From positions 1 through 56,556 of the forward strand of contig DDQZ01000048.1 in the NCBI GenBank assembly GCA_002343505.1: DNA of 56,556 nt, written 5' to 3'. The notes under the pieces are model-generated. The model saw only the letters and a list, made by a program, of their open reading frames with translations. It had not been told where the DNA came from and made no database searches. Positions 44,382 to 52,363 of this stretch are shown one piece after another (position 1 is the stretch's first letter; every line of letters starts with the position of its first letter). The translations under genes were made by a program, and so were the position numbers. Origin of the DNA: Verrucomicrobiaceae bacterium UBA2429 (GTDB lineage Bacteria > Verrucomicrobiota > Verrucomicrobiia > Verrucomicrobiales > Verrucomicrobiaceae).

Positions 44382-46718
44382 ATGCGTCTTCATCTCTGCC
44401 TCGTCCTTGCCTGCGCCCAGCTCCTCCGCGCCGCCTATCCACTGCCCGGCCACTCCACGCACGGGGAGGCATTCAATGAAGGCCCGCGCCAGGCGGCGGT
44501 GCTCATTGAGGGCGCGGGACGGGTGGATTTCCCGGTGAAGACCGCCAAGCCGATGGCACAGCGCTTTTTCAACCAGGGCGTTGGGCAGCTCCACGGCTTC
44601 TGGTTTTACGAGGCCGAGCGCTCCTTCCGCACGGCCGCCGCGCTCGATCCCGACTGCGCCATGACCTACTGGGGCATGGCCATGGCGAATGTGAACAACG
44701 AAACGCGCGCGAAACAGTTCACCGCCAAAGCCGCCGCCCTCAAGGACAAGGCCGGCGACTCCGACCGGCTCTGGATCAAGTGCCTGGAGAACTATTACAA
44801 AGCCGGTGACAAGCGGGAGAAAAAGCAGCGCGAGCTCGACTTCATCCGCGACCTGGAGGAGATCGTCCACGCCGAGCCGAAGAATGTGGAGGCAAAAGCC
44901 TTCCTCGTCTGGAAGACCTGGCACGCCAAAAAGGAGGCGCCCATTTCCAGCCCGCAGGCCGTGGACGCGCTGCTCGATCAAATCTTCGCCGCCGCTCCCG
45001 ACCACCCCGCGCACCATTACCGCATCCACTTGTGGGACGACCGCAAGCCCGCCCGTGCCCTGGAGTCCGCCGCGCAATGCGGGCAGGCCGCGCCCGCCAT
45101 CGCCCACATGTGGCACATGCCGGGGCACACCTACTCGAAGGTGCGCCGTTTTGACGACGCCGTCTGGCAGCAGGAGGCCAGCACGCGCGTGGACCACGCC
45201 TACATGATGCGCGAGTTCATCCTGCCCGACCAGATCCACAACTACGCCCACAATGAGGAGTGGCTCGTGCGCAACTACAACGAACTCGGCCGCGCCAAGG
45301 ATGCCGCCGCCCTCGCGCGCAACCTCATTGCCCACCCCCGCCATCCCAAGCACAACACCCTCGACAAAGCCAGCAGCTCCGGCTCATACGGGCGCACCCG
45401 GCTGCTTGAGACCCTCGTCAAATGGGAGCTGTGGGAGGACCTGCTCGCCTTGGAGAAAGGCCCGCTCATGGAACCCGCCATGCAGGAGGGCCACGAAGCC
45501 GCGCGCCTGCGCGCCTATGGCGTGGCGCATTATCACCTCGGTGACAAAGACGGACTCGAAAACCGCATCACCGCCCTGGAGAAACTGGAGAAAAAGACCG
45601 CTGCAGAAAAGGCCGCCAAAGAAAAGGCTGACAAGGAAAAAGCCGAAAAGGAGCGCGCCTCAGCAGCCGCCAAGACCGCCGAAGCCGCCAGCAACCCCCC
45701 GGCCCAATCATCCCCGGAAACCCCGCCCGCCAAAGCTGAAGCTGCCAAAGCCACCCCTGCCAAAGCTCCAGCCAAAGCCGCCGCCAAAAGCAAAAGCGCG
45801 CCGGATGAAAAGAAAGCCGAGACCACCCCCGCGCAGAAAGCCCTGGCCGAGTTGCGCGCCCTGCGCGCCATCCTCGACAACCATGCGGACGCGCCCAGGC
45901 TGCTCGAAGCCGCCAGGGACATTCCCAAAGACCGTGCCGCGCGCCTTTGGCTCCGCCTTGGCCACCAGCACAAAGCCGCCGGCCTCATCAAAGAACTCCC
46001 CCAGGACCTGGCCGGACAAGGCGCGCGCGCGGAGATCCTCATGGCTTGCGGACGCCATGACGAGGCGCGCAAGGCCTTCGACGTAGCGCGCAAGCTGGCC
46101 TTTGCCATGGACACCGGCCTGCCTCTTCACCACCGCCTCGCCGCGCTCGCCCTCACCTTTGGCACCGGCGAAAGCTGGCGCGCCGAACCGCCAAAACGCG
46201 CCGGCACCGGCAAACGCCCGCCTCTGGACAGTCTCGGCCCCATGCACTGGAGTCCGCCCGCCGCGCCCGGCTGGGAGGCGCTGACCCTGGACGGGCAGCC
46301 CTGGCAGAGCAGCGCCCTGGTGGGAAAAAATCACCTGCTCATCTTCTACCTCGGCTCCGCCTGCACCCACTGCATGGAGCAGGTGAGCGCCTTTGCCAAA
46401 GCCGCGGCGGATTTCGAAAAAGCCGGCATCCACCTCACCGCTGTCACCACCGAGACCATGTCCCTGGCCGGCAGGCTCGCCGAGCAGATGAGCGACAAAA
46501 AAATGCCCCCTTTCCCCGTTTTGTGTGATCCCTCACTCGAAGCCTTCAGAGCCTTCCGCGCCTATGACGACTTCGAGCAGGAACCGCTCCACGCCGCCGT
46601 GCTCGTGGATGCCAGCGGCCGCCTGCGCTGGCTGGATGTGAGCTGGGAACCCTTCACCGACACCAAGTTCCTCCTCACCGAGTCCCGCCGCCTCCTGCGC
46701 ATCAAGAAGACCGAGTAA
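44382..46718 (+). CDS. Secreted TPR protein with C-terminal thioredoxin-like (AhpC/TSA) domain
   Basis: 778 residues from the ATG at 44382 (MRLHLCLVLACAQLLRAAYPLPG), a signal peptide; an ATG 20 codons upstream lacks one. Residues of about 60-400 hold TPR-like helices (FRTAAALDPDCAMTYWGMAMANVN; HMWHMPGHTYSKVRRFDDAVWQQ). A Lys/Ala/Glu-rich linker (about 405-490) precedes more helices. The C-terminal redoxin domain (about 620-778) has a CxxC active site in YLGSACTHCMEQVSAF and the usual VLVDASGRLRWLDV strand. Probably a periplasmic, scaffolded thiol-disulfide or peroxide-handling protein. Confidence 0.85.
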   Translation: MRLHLCLVLACAQLLRAAYPLPGHSTHGEAFNEGPRQAAVLIEGAGRVDFPVKTAKPMAQRFFNQGVGQLHGFWFYEAERSFRTAAALDPDCAMTYWGMAMANVNNETRAKQFTAKAAALKDKAGDSDRLWIKCLENYYKAGDKREKKQRELDFIRDLEEIVHAEPKNVEAKAFLVWKTWHAKKEAPISSPQAVDALLDQIFAAAPDHPAHHYRIHLWDDRKPARALESAAQCGQAAPAIAHMWHMPGHTYSKVRRFDDAVWQQEASTRVDHAYMMREFILPDQIHNYAHNEEWLVRNYNELGRAKDAAALARNLIAHPRHPKHNTLDKASSSGSYGRTRLLETLVKWELWEDLLALEKGPLMEPAMQEGHEAARLRAYGVAHYHLGDKDGLENRITALEKLEKKTAAEKAAKEKADKEKAEKERASAAAKTAEAASNPPAQSSPETPPAKAEAAKATPAKAPAKAAAKSKSAPDEKKAETTPAQKALAELRALRAILDNHADAPRLLEAARDIPKDRAARLWLRLGHQHKAAGLIKELPQDLAGQGARAEILMACGRHDEARKAFDVARKLAFAMDTGLPLHHRLAALALTFGTGESWRAEPPKRAGTGKRPPLDSLGPMHWSPPAAPGWEALTLDGQPWQSSALVGKNHLLIFYLGSACTHCMEQVSAFAKAAADFEKAGIHLTAVTTETMSLAGRLAEQMSDKKMPPFPVLCDPSLEAFRAFRAYDDFEQEPLHAAVLVDASGRLRWLDVSWEPFTDTKFLLTESRRLLRIKKTE

Positions 46719-46720
46719 GC

Positions 46721-46861
46721 TCACAGCTTCTTCCTGCAGCCGCACCCGCCGCCGCAGCCGCCGCCGCCCTTCCAGCGCCGCCGCGACGCGCGCGCCAGGA
46801 AAGCCGCCGCCGTGGTCAACACCACAACCAGCGCCGCCAGGGACTGCCAATCTTGTTCCAT
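46721..46861 (-). CDS. 46-residue Cys/Gly-rich single-pass membrane peptide (FeoB-associated type)
   Basis: From the ATG at 46859-46861: a short N-terminus MEQDWQSLA, one TM helix (ALVVVLTTAAAFLA, about 9-23), a basic hinge RASRRRWK and a Cys/Gly tail GGGGCGGGCGCRKK. The layout matches the small FeoB-associated Cys-rich membrane proteins, although no feo gene is in view. It is convergent with the TPR-thioredoxin gene, whose stop lies 2 bp away. Confidence 0.65.
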   Translation of the reverse strand: MEQDWQSLAALVVVLTTAAAFLARASRRRWKGGGGCGGGCGCRKKL

Positions 46862-46928
46862 GCCTGTCATCTATAGCCTCTCGGTGCGTTCATCAATCCC
46901 GCATCCGTTGTACCGGCAAGAATCCCTG

Positions 46929-46956
46929 TTGAAATCCCGACACCTGGATTTATAAC
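46929..46956 (+). promoter_or_regulatory. Sigma70 promoter of the GxxExxY gene
   Basis: TTGAAA (46929-46934), 16-bp spacer, TATAAC (46951-46956). The ATG at 46968 is only 11 nt after the -10 box, so the leader would be about 4-5 nt. Confidence 0.5.
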
Positions 46957-46967
46957 CGCCAAATTCC

Positions 46968-47357
46968 ATGGAAGAGCAAGATCTCCCCCACCTCGTGATG
47001 CGCGCCTGCATGCAGGTGCATCAGACTCTCGGAGCGGGCCTTTCACGCGAGGTTTATGAGGAATGCCTCGCTGTCGAACTCAGGGATATGGAGATGCCCG
47101 CCGAGCGTGGCTGTCCGCTGAACTTCAACTACCGCGGATGGCAGATCAAAACCCCCTCGCAGATGGACTTCATCATCGCAGGAGCGCTCCTCGTCCGCGT
47201 TCTCGCCGTGGACGAGGTCAGCCTCCAGGAGCGCCAGTTCATGGAGACCTGGCTGCGCCTCACCGGCATGAAGATGGGCATGATCGTCAACTTCCAAGTC
47301 CCCGTCCTGCGCAAAGGCATCCACCGCATCACCCTCAAACGCAAAACCGCGGGCTGA
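46968..47357 (+). CDS. GxxExxY-family protein (PD-(D/E)xK_3-like)
   Basis: 129 residues. The N-terminal helix ending VHQTLGAGLSREVYEECLAVELRDM matches the family pattern GxGLxExxYxxxL, with Arg where Glu is usual at one position; the rest (SQMDFIIAGALLVRVLAVDEVSLQERQFMETWLRL and MIVNFQVPVLRKGIHRI) also fits. The fold is nuclease-like, but the family's role is unknown. It is often found alone, as here. Confidence 0.85.
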   Translation: MEEQDLPHLVMRACMQVHQTLGAGLSREVYEECLAVELRDMEMPAERGCPLNFNYRGWQIKTPSQMDFIIAGALLVRVLAVDEVSLQERQFMETWLRLTGMKMGMIVNFQVPVLRKGIHRITLKRKTAG

Positions 47358-47454
47358 GAGCGCTGTCTTCATGGGGCGCGGGCGGCGCCGTGGCGCGCGC
47401 TGGGCACAGTCCTAGGCAGGAAATTTCTCAAAATCAAAAGGGCATCCCGCAGCC

Positions 47455-47669
47455 ATGCCCTTCGATCCCAATCTTCCCAAGAAACTCAAAGCCTCGGACG
47501 TCGCGCGGATGAGCGACAACTCAACGGCCTCAATAATCTCATGGTCGCCGTGTCGGCCATCACCGCCGAGGTCGTGGACTCGGTGAGCCGATGTCGCCTG
47601 GGCGCTCGCCCCATGATGTCGGAGGGACCACCTCAAGCAGTCCACCATGGATGCGGCTACGAGCGGTGA
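47455..47669 (+). pseudogene. Decayed gene, frameshifted (MPFDPxLP-type protein)
   Basis: The ATG at 47455 opens MPFDPNLPKKLKASDVARM. A single-base frameshift near 47511 is needed to continue with ERQLNGLNNLMVAVSAITAEVVDSV, after which the frame ends at 47669. The start resembles a group of Verrucomicrobial proteins that open MPFDPxxP..., often followed by collagen-like or structural repeats; here everything after about 70 codons is missing. The first base after it is the stop codon of the convergent sulfatase. Confidence 0.5.
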
Positions 47670-49304
47670 TCAGAATTTTGGCGCGTTGGGGACGGTGCTG
47701 GCGGTGTATTCGGCTTCGTCGAGATAGCCATCGCCATTGCGGTCGCGGGCTTTGAACCAGGCCTCGGCTTCGCTGGGCTTGCGGTTTTTGCCAAACTCCG
47801 CCGGGCTCAGCCTGCCGTCCTTGTCGGTGTCGAGCTTCTGGAACATCTCAGCGCGTTTGGGATCGCCCCTGGCTTTGGCTGAAGCCTTGCCCTTGGGAGC
47901 GGAGGGGATGGGCAGCGGCAGGTAGTCGAAGTCGAGGATCATCTTTTTCTGAAGCGTTTCCTTGAGCTGCCGCGTGATGTCTTCGAGGCCCTTCTGGCCA
48001 TAAAGATTGTGCAGCTCATTCGGGTCTGCCTCCAGATCGTAGAGCTCATAGACGGGACGGGGCGTGGTGAACCAGACGGCCTCAAATTCCGTGGCCAGCC
48101 GCTTTTCCTCCTGCGCCTGCACGATCTCCTTCCACCCGGGATCGCCCGCGCTGTCCACGGGCGAGTAGCGTTGGTGCGGCGTGACGTTGTAGATGAGTTT
48201 GTAGCGGGCGCTGCGCACGCAGCGGCTGTAGTCCACGCTGCTGGCGGCGGTGTTCAGGTCAAAGGTGGCGCTGCCGTGCGGTCCGCGCTCGGCGAAGATG
48301 TGCTTGCGCTCATTCGGGAAGGATTCGCCCTTCAGCAGCGGCAGAAAGCTCACGCCGCTGATGCGCTGCGGCACTTTCAGGCCAGCCGCTTCGAGACAGG
48401 TGGGGGCGATGTCCTCGCCCGAGATCAGCGCACTGGAGTCGCCGCCCGGCTGGATGACACCCGGCCACCAGGCGAGCAGCGGCACATTGAGGCCGGGATC
48501 ATGCAACGAGCCCTTGCCGCTGGGGAAGGCCATGCCGTTGTCGCCCATGAAAAGCACGAGCGTGTTGTCGAGGCCGGCGCGCTCTTTGACGATGTCGAGC
48601 ACGCGCTGAAAGTCGGTGTCGCAGTTTTCGATCTCGCCCATGTGGCGCGAGAGATCACCGCGCATGCCGGGCAGATCAGGCAGCCAGCCAGGGACGGCGA
48701 TTTTGTCCGGATCAGGCGGCGATTTGCCGCTGGTCCAGGGATGGTGCGGATCGCTGAAGTTCACCCAGAGGAAGAAGGGCTTGTCCTTCGGGCGCCGGTC
48801 AAAGAACTCGCCCATCCTGGCCGGCACGTTTTCCTGGCCGCTGGCGTCCACATAGTCAAAGCGGTCTGTGAAAGTGCGCATCTGGTGCTCATCAAAGACC
48901 GCCTCCGTGGCGGCGGGCGCGCGACCGGAGCCGTCGAGGTGGTAGCTGCGCCCGCAAACGCCGACGAAGTAGCCAGCCTCACTTTGGAGGATTTCCGGGA
49001 ACGTGGTTTCATCGCGCGGCAGCGGCGAAGAGAAGCGCGTGATGCGCGCCGCCACCGGCGAGCGGCCGGTCATGATGGCAGCACGGGAAGGCACGCACTG
49101 CGGCGCGGCGGTGAACATGCGGCGGAACTTGACGCCCTCCGCCGCCAGGCGGTCGAGATGCGGTGTCTTTAGATCCGTGCGTCCATAGCAGCCCAGGAAA
49201 GGCTGGCTGTGGTCGTCCGAAAGCACGAGCACGATGTTGGGCGGCGCAGCGAGGGCGGCGCAGGGAAGCGCCAGCAGAGCGATGAGGGAGGTCAGACGGG
49301 GCAT
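47670..49304 (-). CDS. Secreted sulfatase with C-terminal EF-hand calcium motif
   Basis: 544 residues from the ATG at 49302-49304 (signal peptide ending ALAA-PP). Ca2+-binding Asp pair in IVLVLSDDHSQPFLG, formylglycine site Cys in QCVPSRAAIMTGR, and TTFPEIL and HLDGSG motifs of the S1 family. The C-terminus has an EF-hand-like pair, DTDKDGRLSPAEFG and DRNGDGYLDEAEY (about 495-535), an addition common in planctomycetal and verrucomicrobial sulfatases. It acts in the periplasm or on the surface and needs an anaerobic or FGE-type maturase elsewhere. The neighbouring gap (49305-49991) separates it from another sulfatase. Confidence 0.93.
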   Translation of the reverse strand: MPRLTSLIALLALPCAALAAPPNIVLVLSDDHSQPFLGCYGRTDLKTPHLDRLAAEGVKFRRMFTAAPQCVPSRAAIMTGRSPVAARITRFSSPLPRDETTFPEILQSEAGYFVGVCGRSYHLDGSGRAPAATEAVFDEHQMRTFTDRFDYVDASGQENVPARMGEFFDRRPKDKPFFLWVNFSDPHHPWTSGKSPPDPDKIAVPGWLPDLPGMRGDLSRHMGEIENCDTDFQRVLDIVKERAGLDNTLVLFMGDNGMAFPSGKGSLHDPGLNVPLLAWWPGVIQPGGDSSALISGEDIAPTCLEAAGLKVPQRISGVSFLPLLKGESFPNERKHIFAERGPHGSATFDLNTAASSVDYSRCVRSARYKLIYNVTPHQRYSPVDSAGDPGWKEIVQAQEEKRLATEFEAVWFTTPRPVYELYDLEADPNELHNLYGQKGLEDITRQLKETLQKKMILDFDYLPLPIPSAPKGKASAKARGDPKRAEMFQKLDTDKDGRLSPAEFGKNRKPSEAEAWFKARDRNGDGYLDEAEYTASTVPNAPKF

Positions 49305-49594
49305 GATGAAACGGAAAGTCCGCCTCTTGGAACGGCGGGCTGCGGCCATCTTTGCCTCAGAACACAGTATGCCGGGAAATTGCTTTGAAGGGAATGAAGG
49401 GGGATGAGCCTTAAAGCTGGTTGCAGCCCCTTCCGTGGGCGAAGGCCTCATAGAGATTCATGGGCAACGCAGGGATGCGGTGCGCCGAAAAGGACTGAGG
49501 ATTCGTTGAGCGGATGGGGGCGCCGCAGCGGGTTCAGATCTGGCATGAGGCGTTGGAGCGCCCAGGCAAATGATGAATCACCGCTGCGGTGCAT

Positions 49595-49626
49595 GGCTGG
49601 GGGTGGCCGGCCGGCCACCCCCAGCC
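49595..49626. repeat. 32-bp perfect palindrome
   Basis: GGCTGGGGGTGGCCGG followed immediately by its reverse complement, with no loop. Very GC-rich; it could form a cruciform or bind a dimeric protein. Confidence 0.8.
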
Positions 49627-49668
49627 CCCAAAGTTAGTGCATGTGAGCAAGCCGCGCGCGGCGCGGCA

Positions 49669-49737
49669 GAGTTGTTCACATCCGCTGCGCTGCCGGGGCC
49701 TGTGCAAATGGCCCATGGCAGCGGCCATGAACAACTC
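49669..49737. repeat. 69-nt stem-loop with 20-nt arms
   Basis: Arms 49669-49688 and 49718-49737 match at 17 of 20 positions as an inverted repeat (GAGTTGTTCA / TGAACAACTC at the outer end). Inside, GCTGCCGGGGCC pairs with GGCCCATGGCAGC around a 9-nt loop, so nearly the whole segment can fold. Confidence 0.7.
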
Positions 49738-49991
49738 AGGTCTGCTATGAGGTCTCATACGAGACAAAATGTTTGTGTGACTGTGTTGTACATGCTGGCT
49801 GCCATGGTGTGCGCGCCACTGGCTGTGATGAGCGGGTGGAGCTAGCCTCATGTCCTCTGGCAATTTCAAGATGCAACGAGTGTCCGCGCCGTAAGCATCA
49901 CCCGGAAAATCGCGCTTAGCCTCGCATGCTGGGTGCTCGAGCACCTGCGGTTAGATGGCAAAGGCAGGAGCATCGAGATATGATGCGGGAG

Positions 49992-51401
49992 TCATGGTTT
50001 GAGTGCTTCGGGAGTTTCGGGCGTGGTGGGCTGGCGTTTTTTGGCGCGCTCCATGTCACGAGCCTTCTTCTTTTCTTCCTTGGTCATCTTCTTCGGCTTC
50101 TTCTCGGCGGGCGCGGCCATGTCGTAGCGCTTCTCACCGGCTTTGACGGGCTTTGCCATCTCCGCGAGCCAGGCATCGTGCAGCTTCGTCAGCTCCGCCA
50201 CCTTCTCAGGCATTTGCTTGGCGAGATCGCTGGCCTCCGACACATCCTTGCTCAGATCAAAAAGACCCAGCTTGTCCTTTTCGCCCACGAGCTTCCAATC
50301 GCCCGAACGCACCGCCCACCAGCCCTCGTCACTGCCGGAGCACCAGAAGAAGTCGCGCGATGCCGGTGTGGTTACGCCTTTTAGCAACGGCAGCAGGTTC
50401 TGACCATCGAGACCAGCCTCCTTCGGCACCTCGATGCCCGCCGCCGCGAGCGTCGTGGGAAAAATATCGAGCGATGTCACCGGCGACTGCCATTCGCCTG
50501 GCTTGAGCTGCGACGGCCAGCAGATCAGAAACGGCACGCGGATGCCGCCTTCGTAGTCGGTGTGCTTGCCGCCGCGCAGCGGCGTGTTGTCCGCGCTTTG
50601 CGCCAGCGGGCCGCCGTTGTCGCTGATGAAGAATAGGAGCGTGTTTTCCCACACGCCGCCGTCTTTGAGCGCGGTCATCACACGACCGATCGCGTCATCC
50701 ATGCGCTTCCCCATCGCGAGACGGGCATCGCGGTCTTTGTTGCCCGTGTTGAACTTCGCGATCTCGTCCTCTGGTGCCTGCAAAGGCGCATGCACCGCGT
50801 TGAAGGCCAGATACGCGAAAAACGGCCCCGCCTTGTGCTTCGTGATGAACGCCGCCGTCTCCTCGCCGAGTCGATCCGTCAGATACCCCGTCTCCTTCAC
50901 CACCTCCGTGCCGCGATAGATCGGATCATTCGGGTCATCGAGCTTGAAGTAGTCATGCGCCCCGCGACCGAGAAAGCCGAACACCTCATCAAACCCGCGC
51001 AAAGCCGGACTCCACGCCAGATCAGGCCCCAAATGCCATTTGCCAAACTGCCCCGTCGCATAGCCCGCAGGCTTCAAATACTGCGGGAAGAGCTTCTCGC
51101 TCATCGGCACGCCACTGCCCGCCTCGCCGCCGGTGTAAAGCCCGAGCCGCTGCTGATAGCGCCCCAGCATCAGCCCCGCCCGCGTCGGCGAGCACACATG
51201 CCCCGTCACATACCCCTGCCGACAAATCACCCCCGCTTTGGCCAGCGAATCGAGATTCGGCGTCACGATCTCCTTTGGATGCTGCGGGTTAAACGTCACA
51301 TCCGCATACCCGAGGTCATCCGCGACGATGACGACGATGTTGGGCTTCGCGAAAGCGGAGAGCAGAGGGCAAAGAGCGAAGAGAAGAGTGAGGCAACGCA
51401 T
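49992..51401 (-). CDS. Secreted sulfatase (arylsulfatase A-like, S1)
   Basis: 469 residues. Signal peptide (residues 1-18, ending AFA-K), NIVVIVADDLGYADVTF with the Ca2+ Asp pair, formylglycine site in HVCSPTRAGLMLGRYQQRLG, GKWHLG, NAVHAPLQAPEDEIAKF and ISDNGGP motifs. The C-terminus ends in a Lys/Glu-rich tail (EKKPKKMTKEEKKKARDMER) of about 35 residues. Substrate unknown. It is not in an operon with a second enzyme; the PIN toxin is divergent on the other side. Confidence 0.94.
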   Translation of the reverse strand: MRCLTLLFALCPLLSAFAKPNIVVIVADDLGYADVTFNPQHPKEIVTPNLDSLAKAGVICRQGYVTGHVCSPTRAGLMLGRYQQRLGLYTGGEAGSGVPMSEKLFPQYLKPAGYATGQFGKWHLGPDLAWSPALRGFDEVFGFLGRGAHDYFKLDDPNDPIYRGTEVVKETGYLTDRLGEETAAFITKHKAGPFFAYLAFNAVHAPLQAPEDEIAKFNTGNKDRDARLAMGKRMDDAIGRVMTALKDGGVWENTLLFFISDNGGPLAQSADNTPLRGGKHTDYEGGIRVPFLICWPSQLKPGEWQSPVTSLDIFPTTLAAAGIEVPKEAGLDGQNLLPLLKGVTTPASRDFFWCSGSDEGWWAVRSGDWKLVGEKDKLGLFDLSKDVSEASDLAKQMPEKVAELTKLHDAWLAEMAKPVKAGEKRYDMAAPAEKKPKKMTKEEKKKARDMERAKKRQPTTPETPEALKP

Positions 51402-51653
51402 GGCCGCGCTGAAACGTCAGGCTTCGGTGGAACTTCACAAGAATGCCGAAACAGTGCCCCCAAGTTTCCGATGGAAGACAGTTAGACACCGCTGTCTCGG
51501 TGTGCGCTCGGCGTCACGCCGTTCATCGCCCTGTAAGGCCACCTAGCCACAGGACAAAAGCCGTAGCGATCAGGGCGGGTTGTGCCAGACCCGGGAGGCT
51601 CGGGAATACCCCTCTGCTTGCGAACTCCTGACCACCCGCTAGCATCAGAGTTC
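51402..51653. other. Intergenic region upstream of the PIN toxin
   Basis: 252 bp between the divergent sulfatase and PIN genes. It has a small hairpin (ACACCG-CTGTCT-CGGTGT near 51486-51503) and CCCG-GGAGGCT-CGGG near 51591-51605. No gene or convincing promoter box seen. Confidence 0.4.
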
Positions 51654-52079
51654 ATGATACGCGCCGTTCTCGATACGAATGTCCTGCTCGCCGCCCTGCG
51701 GTCTAGGCAGGGCGCATCGTTCGAGATCATCTCCCGCTATCGCCAGGGCGAGTTCTCACTGCTCGTGAGCAACACCGTCCTCTCCGAGTATGACGAAGTC
51801 CTGAAGAGGGAGGGACCATCCTTCGGCATCACCACCGCCATCGTGAACCGCTATCTGGACGCTCTCTGCGCCGGAGCCGATGCTTTCCCCACTTCCAGCT
51901 TTTGGAAACCCTCCCTGCCCGATGCCGACGACGAAGCTTTTGCTCAACTGGCACTCGAAGCCAAAGTCGGCTACCTTGTCACGTTCAATCAACGCCACTT
52001 TCCCGCCGACCGCCTGCCTGCCGTAAAAGTCGTCTCGCCCAAAGAGTTTCTTCACATCCTTCAATCCATCGTCCCATGA
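51654..52079 (+). CDS. PIN-domain toxin
   Basis: 141 residues from the ATG at 51654. The PIN core is clear: first Asp in MIRAVLDTNVLLAALRS, Glu in SNTVLSEYDEVL, and acidic DADDEAFAQLA near residue 95. The last motif, usually TGDxDF, reads VTFNQRHF, as in the putative-toxin PIN subgroup (COG1569-like). PIN toxins cut RNA, often tRNA. The antitoxin overlaps its stop by ATGA. The toxin-first order is less common for PIN pairs. Confidence 0.88.
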   Translation: MIRAVLDTNVLLAALRSRQGASFEIISRYRQGEFSLLVSNTVLSEYDEVLKREGPSFGITTAIVNRYLDALCAGADAFPTSSFWKPSLPDADDEAFAQLALEAKVGYLVTFNQRHFPADRLPAVKVVSPKEFLHILQSIVP

Positions 52080-52309
52080 CCATTCAAGCCAACATCCCCG
52101 ACTTCCTCATCCGTCAGGCCGCCGATGTCGCTCAGCGCGAAGGCACCAGCGTGGACTCCATCATCGCCATCGCCCTCTCCTCCCAAGTCTCCGTCTGGCA
52201 GGTCCGCGACAGCGTCGAGAAACGCGCCAGCCGGGGCAGCCTCTCTGATTTGGACGCCATCCTCGCTGCTGTGCCGGATGTGCCGCCTATGGCGGGGGAT
52301 GAGAAGTGA
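52076..52309 (+). CDS. Antitoxin of the PIN toxin (ribbon-helix-helix/HicB-like)
   Basis: 77 residues. Begins TIQANIPDFLIRQAADVAQREGTSVDSIIAIALSSQVSVWQ, a beta strand plus helices as in RHH/Arc-type regulators, followed by an acidic tail (SDLDAILAAVPDVPPMAGDEK) that would block the toxin. ATGA overlap with the PIN gene gives coupled translation. The GHKL ATPase gene starts 54 bp after it on the same strand. Confidence 0.78.
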   Translation: MTIQANIPDFLIRQAADVAQREGTSVDSIIAIALSSQVSVWQVRDSVEKRASRGSLSDLDAILAAVPDVPPMAGDEK

Positions 52310-52363
52310 AATTGGCCAAATTTGGCATCTTAATCCCTATCCATTAGCCGCACTCAACTCACA

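Larger units (their letters stand above)
49305..49991. other. 687-bp non-coding gap with several inverted repeats
   Basis: Lies between two minus-strand sulfatase genes. Open frames in it lack gene-like codon use or recognisable products. It contains a 32-bp perfect palindrome (49595-49626), a long stem-loop (49669-49737), a 13-bp hairpin CACCGC-T-GCGGTG (about 49580-49592) and a 14-bp palindrome (49932-49945). No promoter is obvious. The hairpin cluster could be a structured RNA, a repeat graveyard or the border of the accessory region. Confidence 0.5.

Noticed and set aside
49534..49944. A 136-codon minus-strand frame in the gap between two sulfatases
   Set aside because: His/Arg/Pro-rich with mixed codon use, and it runs through the 32-bp palindrome and the long stem-loop; not a credible gene.
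51482..51730. An 82-codon minus-strand frame upstream of the PIN toxin
   Set aside because: Overlaps the start of the PIN gene, lacks a recognisable product, and its codon use is poor.
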